Positions 51,521-60,530 of a stretch of DNA of 64,000 nucleotides are shown piece by piece. This stretch comes from Ectothiorhodospiraceae bacterium (lineage in GTDB: Bacteria; Pseudomonadota; Gammaproteobacteria; Nitrococcales; Aquisalimonadaceae): contig PXAT01000185.1 of the NCBI GenBank assembly GCA_003565775.1, positions 1-64,000 on the forward strand, read 5' to 3'. The translations under genes were made by a program, and so were the position numbers. Position 1 is the stretch's first letter; each line of letters starts with the position of its first letter. Under the pieces are notes generated by a model. The model did not search any database, was not told the DNA's origin, and saw only the letters and a list, made by a program, of their open reading frames with translations.

Positions 51521-52369
51521 GTGGTGACCGGCGCCGCCGGGCTGCGTGCAAGCCTGCGCGCAGCCCGCGCGCGCGGCGAGCGCATTGCGCTGGTGCCGAC
51601 CATGGGCAATCTGCATCGGGGCCATCTGCAGTTGGTCAGGCTGGCGGCCACCCGTGCCGAGCGCATTGTGGTCAGTATCTTCGTCAATCCGCTCCAATTC
51701 GGTCCCAGTGAGGATTTCGCCCGCTATCCGCGGACGCTGCAGGCCGATCTGAAGGCACTGCAGGAACTCGGGCTGCCGGTTCTGGTGTTCGCCCCCGAGA
51801 CCGACGTGTTCTACCCGGACGGACCGGAGCTGGCGTCGCGGGTCGAGGTCGGCGGACTGTCCGAAATCCTTTGCGGTGCCAGCCGCCCGGGGCATTTCAC
51901 CGGCGTCGCCACCGTGGTGCTGAAGTTGTTCAACCTGGTGCAGCCTGATGTGGCGGTGTTCGGGCGCAAGGATTACCAGCAGCTGCAGGTCATCCGGCGC
52001 ATGGTGCGCGATCTGGATGTGCCGGTGGACATCGTTTCCGGCGAGACGGTGCGCGAACCGGACGGGCTGGCCCTGAGTTCGCGCAATGCCTTTCTCGACG
52101 CCGGACAACGCCGGCAGGCGACATCCCTGCATGCGACCCTGCAGGCGCTGGCGGAGGCGCTGGTGCGCGGTGACGCGGCCATCGACGAGCTCGAGCAACG
52201 CGGCTGGCGCGAGCTGGAAAAGGCCGGCCTGCAGCCGGATTATGTCAGCATCCGTCGGCAGCGGGACCTCGGCGGAGCGGGGACCGCTGACCGTGAGCTG
52301 GTGGTGCTGGCTGCCGCGCGTCTCGGAACCACGCGCCTGATCGACAATATCGAAATCCGGCGGGACTGA
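51521..52369 (+). CDS. panC: Pantothenate synthetase
   Basis: 282 residues from the GTG at 51521 (E. coli 283). It joins pantoate and beta-alanine with ATP. Motifs: VPTMGNLHRGHLQLV (HIGH-like), VVSIFVNPLQFGPSEDF, FGRKDYQQLQVI and GLALSSRNAFLD (KMSKS-like region). GAGG, which spans the panB stop, sits 8 bases before this GTG and the resulting length is standard; ATGs at 51458 and 51464 would lie inside panB and add a non-conserved tail. Confidence 0.94.
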   Translation: MVTGAAGLRASLRAARARGERIALVPTMGNLHRGHLQLVRLAATRAERIVVSIFVNPLQFGPSEDFARYPRTLQADLKALQELGLPVLVFAPETDVFYPDGPELASRVEVGGLSEILCGASRPGHFTGVATVVLKLFNLVQPDVAVFGRKDYQQLQVIRRMVRDLDVPVDIVSGETVREPDGLALSSRNAFLDAGQRRQATSLHATLQALAEALVRGDAAIDELEQRGWRELEKAGLQPDYVSIRRQRDLGGAGTADRELVVLAAARLGTTRLIDNIEIRRD

Positions 52370-52435
52370 TTTGCCTGGTGGGCGTCCAGGTCATACCATG
52401 CCGCAGTGCAATAATCAGTGATCGAGGAATGTCGT

Positions 52436-52816
52436 ATGCAGTTAACCATGCTCAAGTGCAAGCTCCACCAGGCGTGTGTGACCCACACCGAGCTGGACTA
52501 CGAGGGTTCCTGTGCCATCGATGCTGATCTGATGGACGCCGCCGGGCTCGTGGAATACGAGCAGATTCAGGTTTACAACCTGCGGAACGGTGAGCGGTTC
52601 ACCACTTATGCCATCCGTGGCGAGGCCGGCTCGCGCATGATTTCCATGAATGGAGCCGCCGCGCACAAGGCCAATGCCGGCGATCGGGTGATCATCTGTG
52701 CCTATGCGCAGGTGGATGCCGATGCGCTGGCCGAGTTCAGCCCGCGCCTCGTCTATTGCGACGGTGACAACCGGATCACCGGAACCCGGCGCAATATCCC
52801 CCTGCAAGTCGCCTGA
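52436..52816 (+). CDS. panD: Aspartate 1-decarboxylase (pyruvoyl-dependent)
   Basis: 126 residues. It makes beta-alanine from aspartate for panC. The self-cleavage site Gly24-Ser25 is in DYEGSCAID, giving the pyruvoyl group at Ser25. [16 protein letters not shown] starts the protein and [20 protein letters not shown] is the core. The ATG at 52436 has GAGG 8 bases upstream. It completes panB-panC-panD. Confidence 0.96.
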   Translation: MQLTMLKCKLHQACVTHTELDYEGSCAIDADLMDAAGLVEYEQIQVYNLRNGERFTTYAIRGEAGSRMISMNGAAAHKANAGDRVIICAYAQVDADALAEFSPRLVYCDGDNRITGTRRNIPLQVA

Positions 52817-52954
52817 TCGGCCGGTCGAACCGCGTTTTCCCGGCTGCTGTGTCCGGGCAGCCTGACTGTGGAACGATGGCGTTGCCGCACATCATGAGCT
52901 GCCCCCGGGAACAAGGCAGAGGCCGGCTCAGGCGTGCGCAAGGACCACTGATAT

Positions 52955-53788
52955 TCAGATCCGGCCGGCGGCCTGGGCCGCCATGATTTCCCTGACCAGG
53001 GGTTTCATGAAAAAGCTGTCTGCCGGTTGCAGGTCCGCCTTGACCCCGTGCTTGGTCAATGTGTCGCTGACCACGGGCCCGACCGAGGCCACCAGCAGCT
53101 GATCCAGCGCCGCCTTCAGGGCCTGCTCCCGGCCGGCGTTGGTGGCCACCGCGAACAGCCGCTCCACCTGGGATTTACTGGTAAAGGCGATCACCTGAAC
53201 CGCACCGTCCTCCAGCGCATCCAGTAGCCCGAGTACCTGTGGGTCGTCCATGTCGTTTTCGTAGACGTAGGGCGCGACCGGTTCGCTGCTGGCGCCGGCC
53301 TCCGCAAGCGCCGTCATCAGCGGCGGGTTTGTTTCCTGCCCGTAGAGCTGCACGCCGACCCGTTTACCGTTCAGATCGAGTCCGGCCAGCGTGCGGATGA
53401 CGCCGGCCGTGGTCGGCGATTCCGCCAGCTGATCCGGTTTCAGCCCGAACGCGCGCAGCGCGCGCCCCGGCTTGGGGCCGCGGGTGAGGGTTCGCGTGGC
53501 TCGCAGGGCCCGGGCGAACTCCTGCGCTCGCCCGCTGCGCTCGGCAAAGCCGGCGAGGCGCCGCAGGCCCTCACCCGTGAGCAGTATCAGCCAGTCCGGC
53601 GGCTGCCGGATAAAACGGTCCAGCCAGGCGCCGACCTGCGCGGCGTCCGGGGTGTCGCGAATCGTAACCAACGGGCAGCGCAGCGTGTCCGCGCCACGGC
53701 TTCGCAGCATGTCCGCGAACAGATCCAGTTCGCGACTCTCGGCCAGCGCGACGCGCACGCCATGCAAGGCTTGATCGATCTGATTCAC
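52955..53788 (-). CDS. Uroporphyrinogen-III synthase-like protein (HemD family)
   Basis: 277 residues. The two-lobed HemD pattern is visible: RVALAESRELDLFADMLRSRGADTLRCPLVTI at the N-terminus, LILLTGEGLRRLAGFAER in the first lobe, then VQVIAFTSKSQVERLF and LLVASVGPVVSDTLTKHGVKADLQP in the second. HemD folds hydroxymethylbilane to uroporphyrinogen III. It is not next to hemC, and the sequence is divergent, so a paralogue of other role is possible. Its start overlaps the queG stop by 4 bases. Confidence 0.75.
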   Translation of the reverse strand: MNQIDQALHGVRVALAESRELDLFADMLRSRGADTLRCPLVTIRDTPDAAQVGAWLDRFIRQPPDWLILLTGEGLRRLAGFAERSGRAQEFARALRATRTLTRGPKPGRALRAFGLKPDQLAESPTTAGVIRTLAGLDLNGKRVGVQLYGQETNPPLMTALAEAGASSEPVAPYVYENDMDDPQVLGLLDALEDGAVQVIAFTSKSQVERLFAVATNAGREQALKAALDQLLVASVGPVVSDTLTKHGVKADLQPADSFFMKPLVREIMAAQAAGRI

Positions 53789-54864
53789 GATGCCGTTCCC
53801 TGTTGTTGCAGTGCCCAGTCCACGTGTTCGCGCACCAGCGCCGACGGATGGTTGCGCCGCTGTTCCAGCGCTTCGCGAATGCCGCTGGCGGCCGGCGCAT
53901 TGCCGAGCGCCACGGCGATATTGCGCAGCCAGCGATCATGACCCAGACGGCGGATCGCGGAACCCTCCGTGCGGCGCAGGAACTCGTCTTCCGACCACTG
54001 GAACAGGCGCAGCAGACTGGCCGTGTCCAGCCCGTGTCGTGGCGCGAAATCCGCCTCGCCGGTGAACTGCGCATAACGGTTCCAGGGACAGACCATCTGG
54101 CAGTCGTCGCAGCCGAATACCCGGTTGCCCATGGCCGCGCGCAGGTCTACCGGAATCGGGTCATGCGACTCGATGGTGAAATAGGCAATGCAGCGCCGGG
54201 CGTCCAGCACGTACGGCGCGACGATGGCCTCGGTCGGACAGATGCGCATGCAGGCGCTGCAGCTGCCGCAGTGATCGCTGACCGGCGCATCCACCGGCAG
54301 CGGAAGATCGGTCAGCAGTTCGCCGAGAAAGAACCAGGACCCGGCTTCGCGGTTCAGCAGCAGGGTGTGCTTGCCGATCCAGCCCAGTCCGGCCTTCGCC
54401 GCCAGCGGTTTTTCCATGGCCGGCGCGCTGTCGACGATCGCTCGGTAGCCGAACGGCCCGTATTCCGCCGTGATGCGCTCGGCCAGCCGCTGCAGGCGCT
54501 TGCGCATCAGCTTGTGGTAATCGCGCCCCAGCGCATACCGGGCGATGAAGGCCTGCTCCGGGTCCGCCAGCGTGGGGCCGGCATCGGCTGCCGTCTCCGG
54601 CAGATAGTCCATGCGCACCGAAATCACGCGTCTGGTGCCCGGCACCAGGTCTCGCGGCCGGCTGCGTTTGCGGCCATGCCGCGCCATGTAATCCATGTCA
54701 CCGTGATAACCGGCCGCCAGCCACTCGTCGAGATGCGCTTCCGCCTCGGGCAGATGACCGTCGCTGATACCGAGCTGCTGGAACCCCAGCTCGTCGGCCC
54801 AGCTCCGAATCCGGTCGGCGAGATTCTCCAGATCCTCGGTATTGTGTTCGCGAGCCTGTTCCAT
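53785..54864 (-). CDS. queG: Epoxyqueuosine reductase
   Basis: 359 residues. Last step of queuosine synthesis in tRNA, cobalamin-dependent. Two 4Fe-4S motifs are seen: CGSCSACMRICPTEAI (with a further Cys in DARRCIAYF) and FGCDDCQMVCPWN. The N-terminal region has PETAADAG and RYALGRDYHKLMRKRLQRLA, as in QueG. The C-terminal HEAT-like part (IRRLGHDRWLRNIAVALGN...) is complete. It is probably expressed with the HemD-like gene and diverges from nnr across repeat R8. Confidence 0.95.
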   Translation of the reverse strand: MEQAREHNTEDLENLADRIRSWADELGFQQLGISDGHLPEAEAHLDEWLAAGYHGDMDYMARHGRKRSRPRDLVPGTRRVISVRMDYLPETAADAGPTLADPEQAFIARYALGRDYHKLMRKRLQRLAERITAEYGPFGYRAIVDSAPAMEKPLAAKAGLGWIGKHTLLLNREAGSWFFLGELLTDLPLPVDAPVSDHCGSCSACMRICPTEAIVAPYVLDARRCIAYFTIESHDPIPVDLRAAMGNRVFGCDDCQMVCPWNRYAQFTGEADFAPRHGLDTASLLRLFQWSEDEFLRRTEGSAIRRLGHDRWLRNIAVALGNAPAASGIREALEQRRNHPSALVREHVDWALQQQGTAS

Positions 54865-54875
54865 GACGCGACAGC

Positions 54876-55163
54876 TTACGGAAACACGGATTCCTTCACA
54901 CCTGCGGCTTCGTCATACTGCAGGGAGGCACGCGCCTTGTGGTGTCCAGCCAGGGGACGCCCTGACACCCTGATTCGCCACCTGCGCCGAGTCGAGCGGG
55001 CGGATGCCGGCTCGGCATCGAAGCCCAGAACGCGATTCGGCGCGGAATCGATGTCCACCGATGCGCCGCTTGACCGCGGGATGACGGCGGCGCTGCGCAG
55101 TGCGCCTCGCCTCGGAAAAACGCGGACGCCAACGCAGACGCAAGAATAGAGCAGAGCTTTCCC
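54876..55163. repeat. Mosaic inverted-end element, copy R8
   Basis: Occupies nearly all of the 299 bases between queG and nnr start codons. The left end is TTACGGAAACACGGATTCC (54876 on) and the right end is CAGAGCTTTCCC before the nnr ATG. Inside, GCGGCGCTGCGCAGTGCGCC and CGCGGACGCCAACGCAGACG match R2 and R9, and GGCTCGGCATCGAAGCCC matches R6. Any promoter for queG or nnr must lie in or across the element. Confidence 0.6.
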
Positions 55164-56651
55164 ATGCCCATGCAGACGCTTCCACAGGACCTCTATCGGC
55201 CGGACCAGGTCGCCGACATGGATCGGCTCGCGATCCAGGAGCACGGTATCGCCGGTCTCGATCTGATGCATCGCGCCGGTCGCGCCGCCTATCGGGATTT
55301 GCGGCGGGAATGGCCGGCCGTTCGCCGGCTGGTGATTTTCTGTGGTGCCGGCAACAACGGTGGCGATGGCTACGTGATCGGCCGGGCCGCGCTTGCTGAC
55401 GGTCTGTCGGTGCAGCTGTTTCAGCTCGGCGGCCGGGATCGCCTGCGCGGTGACGCCGCCACGGTCGCCGCCGAATTCGAGGCCACAGGCGGTCGTCATG
55501 AGGTCTTCGAACACATGGTCGGCGGCCCGGACACCGTGGTGGTGGACGCGATGTTCGGCACCGGACTCGATCGTCCTCTGGAGGGCATCTGGAAGCAGGC
55601 CGTGCATGCGATCAACGCGGCCGGCATGCCGATCCTCGCGGTCGATATCCCGTCGGGCTTGCACGGGGGCCGTGGTGAAGTCATGGGGGAAGCCGTGCGT
55701 GCCGATGTCACGGTCACCTTCATCGGTCTCAAGCTGGGTCTGTTTGCCGGTCAGGGGCCGGCCTGCCGGGGGCGGCTGTGCTTTCACGATCTCGCCGTGC
55801 CGGACGTGGTGCGCCAGGCGCATGCGCCCGCCGCGCGCCGCTACCGGCATGGCGATGGCTCACCCCCCGTGCCGGGGCGCCAGGCGCTGGCGCACAAGGG
55901 GGACAGTGGTCATCTGCTGATCATCGGCGGTAATCGGGGCATGGGCGGCGCTGCCCTGCTGGCCGGTCGGGGGGCGCTGCGCGCCGGCGCCGGCCTGGTC
56001 TCGGTTGCAACCCGGCCGGAACATGTCCCGTCGCTGCTGGCGGCGCAGCCCGAGTTGATGAGTCACGGGCTGGAGCGCGTGCAGGACCTGGACGTGCTGT
56101 CGGACCGAGCAGACGTGCTTCTGCTCGGACCCGGCCTGGGGCAGGACGACTGGGCCAGGGGTCTGCTGGAGCGTGCGGGCGCCAGTGGTAAACCGCTGGT
56201 ACTGGATGCCGATGCGCTGAATCTGGTGGCCGCCGGCTGTGGCGTGCCCGGCATGGTTCTGTTGACTCCGCATCCCGGCGAAGCGGCGCGTCTTCTGGGA
56301 AGCAGCACGCGGGAAGTACAGGCCGATCGTCTGGCGGCAGCGCAGCAGCTCAGTGATCAGACGCAGGCCGTGGTCGTGCTGAAAGGCGCGGGCAGCGTGA
56401 TTGCCGCCCCCGGCCAGGTGCCCTGGCTCTGCGACGGCGGCAGTCCCGCATTGGCAACCGGCGGCACGGGCGACGTGCTCGCCGGTGTTGCGGCCGCGCT
56501 GCTGGCGTCCGGCATGGACCCGCATTCGGCGCTGCTGACGGCGGTGGCGGCGCATGCCGAAGCCGGCGAGCGCCTGGCGGCCGCCGAGGGAGTCCGTGGA
56601 CTGCTGGCTTCGGATCTTCCGGACGCGATCCGGACGCTGCTGCAGGCATGA
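55164..56651 (+). CDS. nnr: Bifunctional NAD(P)H-hydrate epimerase/dehydratase
   Basis: 495 residues. It repairs damaged NAD(P)HX. The N-terminal YjeF_N epimerase domain has FCGAGNNGGDGYVIGR and VVDAMFGTGLDRPLEG; the C-terminal kinase-like dehydratase has KGDSGHLLIIGGNRGMGGAALLAGRGALRAGAGLV-like sequence, LTPHPGEAARLLG and ATGGTGDVLAGV. Starts at 55164 or 55170 are both ATG. Linked to tsaE by a 4-base overlap, the usual gammaproteobacterial order. Confidence 0.96.
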   Translation: MPMQTLPQDLYRPDQVADMDRLAIQEHGIAGLDLMHRAGRAAYRDLRREWPAVRRLVIFCGAGNNGGDGYVIGRAALADGLSVQLFQLGGRDRLRGDAATVAAEFEATGGRHEVFEHMVGGPDTVVVDAMFGTGLDRPLEGIWKQAVHAINAAGMPILAVDIPSGLHGGRGEVMGEAVRADVTVTFIGLKLGLFAGQGPACRGRLCFHDLAVPDVVRQAHAPAARRYRHGDGSPPVPGRQALAHKGDSGHLLIIGGNRGMGGAALLAGRGALRAGAGLVSVATRPEHVPSLLAAQPELMSHGLERVQDLDVLSDRADVLLLGPGLGQDDWARGLLERAGASGKPLVLDADALNLVAAGCGVPGMVLLTPHPGEAARLLGSSTREVQADRLAAAQQLSDQTQAVVVLKGAGSVIAAPGQVPWLCDGGSPALATGGTGDVLAGVAAALLASGMDPHSALLTAVAAHAEAGERLAAAEGVRGLLASDLPDAIRTLLQA

Positions 56652-57124
56652 GCGACGATCCGATGCGGATCCCGCTGGCCGATGCCGCCGCCACCGAGGC
56701 CCTGGGTGCAGCGCTGGCGCGCGCCCTCACCGGTCAGGCACTGGTGGTATTCCTCCGCGGTGATCTCGGCGCCGGCAAGACCACCCTGGCGCGGGGGCTG
56801 CTGCAGGCGCTGGGTCACACGGGCGCCGTGCGCAGCCCGACCTACACGCTGATGGAACCCTACGACCTGGCCATCGGCCGCTGCCTGCATCTGGATCTCT
56901 ACCGCATGGTCGATGCCGAAGAACTGGAATACCTCGGTCTGCGGGAAGAGGTCGGGCAGGCGGCGCTGCTGCTGGTGGAGTGGCCGGAGCAGGGCGGTGA
57001 GCTGCTGCCGCCGGCGGATGTCCGGATCGATCTCTCGGATGAGGTCGGTGGCACAGGCCGTGTGGCAACGCTGCGGGCCGAGTCCGACCTCGCACGGGCA
57101 CTGCTGCAACGCCTGAATTCCTGA
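56648..57124 (+). CDS. tsaE: tRNA threonylcarbamoyladenosine biosynthesis ATPase TsaE
   Basis: 158 residues. The P-loop GDLGAGKTTLARGLLQALGH and the RSPTYTLMEPYD / CLHLDLYRMVDAEELEYLGL segments identify TsaE, which with TsaB and TsaD makes t6A37 in tRNA. The ATG overlaps the nnr stop. A repeat element (R9) begins right after its stop and separates it from the cell-wall amidase gene. Confidence 0.95.
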   Translation: MSDDPMRIPLADAAATEALGAALARALTGQALVVFLRGDLGAGKTTLARGLLQALGHTGAVRSPTYTLMEPYDLAIGRCLHLDLYRMVDAEELEYLGLREEVGQAALLLVEWPEQGGELLPPADVRIDLSDEVGGTGRVATLRAESDLARALLQRLNS

Positions 57125-57208
57125 CTGCGGCGCTGCGCAGCGCCGCCTTGCCTAGGAAAAAATGCGGACTCCAACGCAGGCGTGCGAATAAATCAGAGCT
57201 TCCTTTAG
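57122..57208. repeat. Half-element of the mosaic repeat family, copy R9
   Basis: Starts against the tsaE stop with GACTGCGGCGCTGCGCAGCG, continues ATGCGGACTCCAACGCAGGC and GTGCGAATAAATC, and ends AGAGCTTCCTTTA. In reverse it reads almost exactly as the left half of R1 and R2. Only one end is present. Confidence 0.65.
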
Positions 57209-57314
57209 TCAATTCTGGAGTTTTTCGCTATCCTCTTGCCGAGAATCGAATTTCTTGCTTTTATTGGTGCGCAGGGTATACGGTAAACCCATCTGCTTTC
57301 GAGGAGCGTCTGCC

Positions 57315-58613
57315 GTGTCCAGCCTCATCCGGGTTCTTCTGGCCTGCACCTGTCTGCTGTTCGTCCTTACCGGACAGGCACTTGCCGTCACCGTGGAGAA
57401 CGTTCGCGTGTGGTCCGAGGATGACCGCACGCGCGTCGTGCTGGATCTGTCCGCCGAGGCGGAACACCGGCTGTTCACGCTGGACGACCCCGATCGGGTG
57501 GTGATCGATGTCACCGGTGGCCGTCTTGCCGATGGTGTCGATGCGACCATGCGTGGCCTTCTCCAGGGCATGCGCAGCGCCAACCGGGACAGCGGTGAAT
57601 TGCGTCTCGTGTTCGATCTGTCAGGGACCGCCCGCGCCCAGAGCTTCCTGGTCAAGCCCAATGGCGATCAGGGGCACCGCCTGGTGGTGGACCTGCAGCA
57701 CAGCGAAAAACGGCGGCAGACCGTGCGGTCCGCGCCGTCCCCGGACAAGCGTGAGTTCGTGGTCGCCATCGACCCCGGCCACGGCGGGCGCGATCCCGGC
57801 GCCATCGGCCCCGGCGGCACTCAGGAAAAGATGGTGGTGCTTGAGGTCGCGAAAAAGCTCGCCTATCTGCTGGAAAAGGAGCCGGGTATCCGGCCGCTGC
57901 TGATCCGTGACACCGATACCTTCGTGCCGTTGGCGGAACGGCGGGAAAAGGCGCGGTCCAGTGAGGCGGACATCTTCATTTCCCTGCATGCCGATGCGGT
58001 GGCCAATGGCGGACCTCGCGGCTCGTCCGTTTATACCCTGTCCCAGTCCGGCGCCAGTTCGCAGGCGGCTCGGCTGGTCGCACAGCGCGAAAATGCCGCA
58101 GACCTGATTGGCGGCGTCTCGCTGTCGGACAAGGACGATCTGGTGCGTTCGGTGCTGGTGGATCTCTCGCGAGCATCGACCCAGCAGGCGAGCATAGAAC
58201 TGGCTGCCGACGTGCTGACCGAGCTGTCGCAGGTCGGTCCGATTCACAAGCGGGACGTGGAGCGGGCCGGCTTTGTCGTCCTGCAGTCGCTGGACATGCC
58301 GTCGGTGCTGGTGGAACTCGCGTTCATCTCGAACCCGGTGGAAGAGCGCCAGCTGCGCAGCCCGGATCACCAGTGGGATCTCGCGCGGGCGGTGGCCGGT
58401 GGTGTGGCCAGTTATCGCGATCGGCACCAGCCGGCGACGCGCATGGCCAGTGCGGAATCCGGCAACGGGTCGGGACGCGAGCATGTAGTGCGCCGTGGCG
58501 AAACCCTGAGTGGTATTGCCCAGAAGCACGCCGTCAGTGTCCGGGAGCTGCGTTCGGCCAACGAACTCAATGGTGACCGCATCACGGTCGGGAGCAAGCT
58601 CCGCATTCCATAG
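57315..58613 (+). CDS. N-acetylmuramoyl-L-alanine amidase with AMIN and LysM domains
   Basis: 432 residues from a GTG at 57315 (GGAG 8 bases upstream). Signal peptide to about residue 26, AMIN domain (VTVENVRVWSEDDRTRVVLDLS), catalytic Amidase_3 domain with zinc-binding IDPGHGGRDPGA, FISLHADA and VLVELAFISN, then a C-terminal LysM (VVRRGETLSGIAQKHAVSVRELRSANEL). This is the AmiB/AmiC layout with a LysM added; it cuts the peptide from MurNAc at division. The upstream-open frame (57255) lacks a ribosome site. The tsaE-ami-mutL order is conserved. Confidence 0.94.
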   Translation: MSSLIRVLLACTCLLFVLTGQALAVTVENVRVWSEDDRTRVVLDLSAEAEHRLFTLDDPDRVVIDVTGGRLADGVDATMRGLLQGMRSANRDSGELRLVFDLSGTARAQSFLVKPNGDQGHRLVVDLQHSEKRRQTVRSAPSPDKREFVVAIDPGHGGRDPGAIGPGGTQEKMVVLEVAKKLAYLLEKEPGIRPLLIRDTDTFVPLAERREKARSSEADIFISLHADAVANGGPRGSSVYTLSQSGASSQAARLVAQRENAADLIGGVSLSDKDDLVRSVLVDLSRASTQQASIELAADVLTELSQVGPIHKRDVERAGFVVLQSLDMPSVLVELAFISNPVEERQLRSPDHQWDLARAVAGGVASYRDRHQPATRMASAESGNGSGREHVVRRGETLSGIAQKHAVSVRELRSANELNGDRITVGSKLRIP

Positions 58614-58727
58614 GGACGGGGTTCCCGGGAACCTCCGTTCTAGCGCTGATTACAATTGTCACCGGTTTCCATCCACCGGGGGGCTTGCCGCATACTGCAC
58701 GCTTTTGCGAGAGCATCCGGTCCCGGC

Positions 58728-60509
58728 ATGTCCCGTATTCGCCTGTTACCCGATCAATTGGTCAACCAGATCGCCGCCGGCGAGGTGGTGGAACGTCCTG
58801 CGTCCGTGGTCAAGGAACTGGTCGAGAACAGCCTCGACTCCGGCGCTTGCCGCATTCAGCTGGAACTCGAGGCGGGGGGGCGCAACCGGATTCAGGTCCG
58901 GGATGACGGCGCAGGCATGGCGCGGGACGAGTTGGCGGTCGCGCTCCAGCGCCACGCCACCAGCAAGATCGCCTCGCTGCAGGATCTGGAACGGGTGGCG
59001 AGCCTCGGTTTTCGCGGTGAGGCATTGCCCAGCATCGCCTCGGTGTCGCGACTGCAACTGACCTCCCGGTGTGCCGACGATGACGCCGGCTGGCAGCTGC
59101 AACTCGATGGCGGGCGGCCGCTGGGCGAGCCGTCGCCCAGCGCCCATCCGGTCGGGACCACCGTGGATGTGCGGGATCTGTTCTACAACACCCCGGCCCG
59201 GCGCCGCTTCCTGCGGACCGACCGTACCGAGTTCACCCATGTGCAGGAGTTGCTGCGCAAGCTGGCGCTGGCGCGTTTCGATGTGGCCATCAGCCTGCGG
59301 CACAACCAGCGCGACGTGCTCAATCTCCCGGCCTGTATCGACTCGCTCGGGCAGGAGCAGCGGTTGGCAAAGCTCCTCGGCGCGGTGTTCGTCGAGCAGT
59401 CATTGCGGCTCGAACGCGAGGCCACCGATCTGCGGCTGCAGGGCTGGATCGGATTGCCGACCGCGTCCCGCGGGCAACCGGATCTTCAGTATCTGTTCGT
59501 CAACGGCCGTGCGGTGCGCGATCGCAGTGCCGCACACGCCGTGCGTCGGGCCTACCAGGATGTGCTGTTCAAGGACCGCTATCCGGCCTATGTGCTGTAT
59601 CTGGAGGTGGATCCGACCCAGGTCGATGTCAACGTGCATCCGGCCAAATCCGAGGTCCGTTTTCGCGATGGCCGACTGCTCTACGACTTCGTGTTCCGGA
59701 CCGTGTCCGAGGCGCTGGCCGAAGTGCGGCCGCGGTCTGCCGCGCCGGTGACACCTGTGCCGGCTCCGACAGAGGCCTGGCCGCTGCGGGGTGACGCACG
59801 CGCTTCGCCCGCCGTCGGCCGTCTTGCGCTGGGCGAGCCGGCCCCGGCCTACCAGGCGAGCGACAAGCCGGTCGCGTCGGTATTGCCAGGCGTGGCTGCC
59901 GACGAGGCGCCTGAAGCCCCGGCGGTGCCGCCACTGGGGTATGCCGTGGCCCAGATCCACGGCGTCTATATCCTGGCGGAGAATCCTGCCGGGCTGGTGC
60001 TGGTGGACATGCATGCGGCGCACGAGCGGATCGTCTACGAGCGCATGAAGCTGCAATACCAGGCTCAGGGTGTGCAGTCGCAGGCCTTGCTGACGCCGGT
60101 CAGCGTCGCCGTTTCGTCGGCCGAGGCCACGCTTGCCGAAGAACAGGCCGAGGTGTTCGCCGCGGTGGGCCTGGAACTGGATCGCAGCGGCCCCGAGACG
60201 CTGCTCGTGCGCAGTCTGCCGGCGCTGCTGCCGGGGGCCGACGCGGCGCGACTGGTGCGTGACGTGCTCGCGGATTTCCGCACTCAGGGCCAGTCGCAAC
60301 GTCTGTCCGAAAGGCTGAATCATGTGCTCGGCACCATGGCCTGTCACGGTTCGGTGAGAGCGAACCGGCAACTGGAACCGGCCGAAATGAATGCCCTGTT
60401 GCGCGACATGGAGCGCACGCCGAATGCCGGGCAATGCAACCACGGGCGCCCCACCTGGACCCAGCTAGACATGGCGGCGCTGGACCGTCTGTTCCTGCGC
60501 GGCCAGTAA
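58728..60509 (+). CDS. mutL: DNA mismatch repair protein MutL
   Basis: 593 residues. The N-terminal GHKL ATPase is complete: LVNQIAAGEVVERPASVVKELVENSLDSG, DDGAGM, and HATSKIASLQDLERVASLGFRGEAL. The transducer domain has DVNVHPAKSEVRF. A variable linker (about 355-430) and a C-terminal dimerisation domain (LVDMHAAHERIVYERMK, ACHGSVRANRQLEPAEMNALLRDME) follow. The C-terminal part lacks the DQHAxxE endonuclease metal motif (it reads DMHAAHER), so it is the E. coli-like non-nuclease type or close to it. ATG at 58728. Confidence 0.95.
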   Translation: MSRIRLLPDQLVNQIAAGEVVERPASVVKELVENSLDSGACRIQLELEAGGRNRIQVRDDGAGMARDELAVALQRHATSKIASLQDLERVASLGFRGEALPSIASVSRLQLTSRCADDDAGWQLQLDGGRPLGEPSPSAHPVGTTVDVRDLFYNTPARRRFLRTDRTEFTHVQELLRKLALARFDVAISLRHNQRDVLNLPACIDSLGQEQRLAKLLGAVFVEQSLRLEREATDLRLQGWIGLPTASRGQPDLQYLFVNGRAVRDRSAAHAVRRAYQDVLFKDRYPAYVLYLEVDPTQVDVNVHPAKSEVRFRDGRLLYDFVFRTVSEALAEVRPRSAAPVTPVPAPTEAWPLRGDARASPAVGRLALGEPAPAYQASDKPVASVLPGVAADEAPEAPAVPPLGYAVAQIHGVYILAENPAGLVLVDMHAAHERIVYERMKLQYQAQGVQSQALLTPVSVAVSSAEATLAEEQAEVFAAVGLELDRSGPETLLVRSLPALLPGADAARLVRDVLADFRTQGQSQRLSERLNHVLGTMACHGSVRANRQLEPAEMNALLRDMERTPNAGQCNHGRPTWTQLDMAALDRLFLRGQ

Positions 60510-60530
60510 ACGCGCCTGGTGAGGGAGACC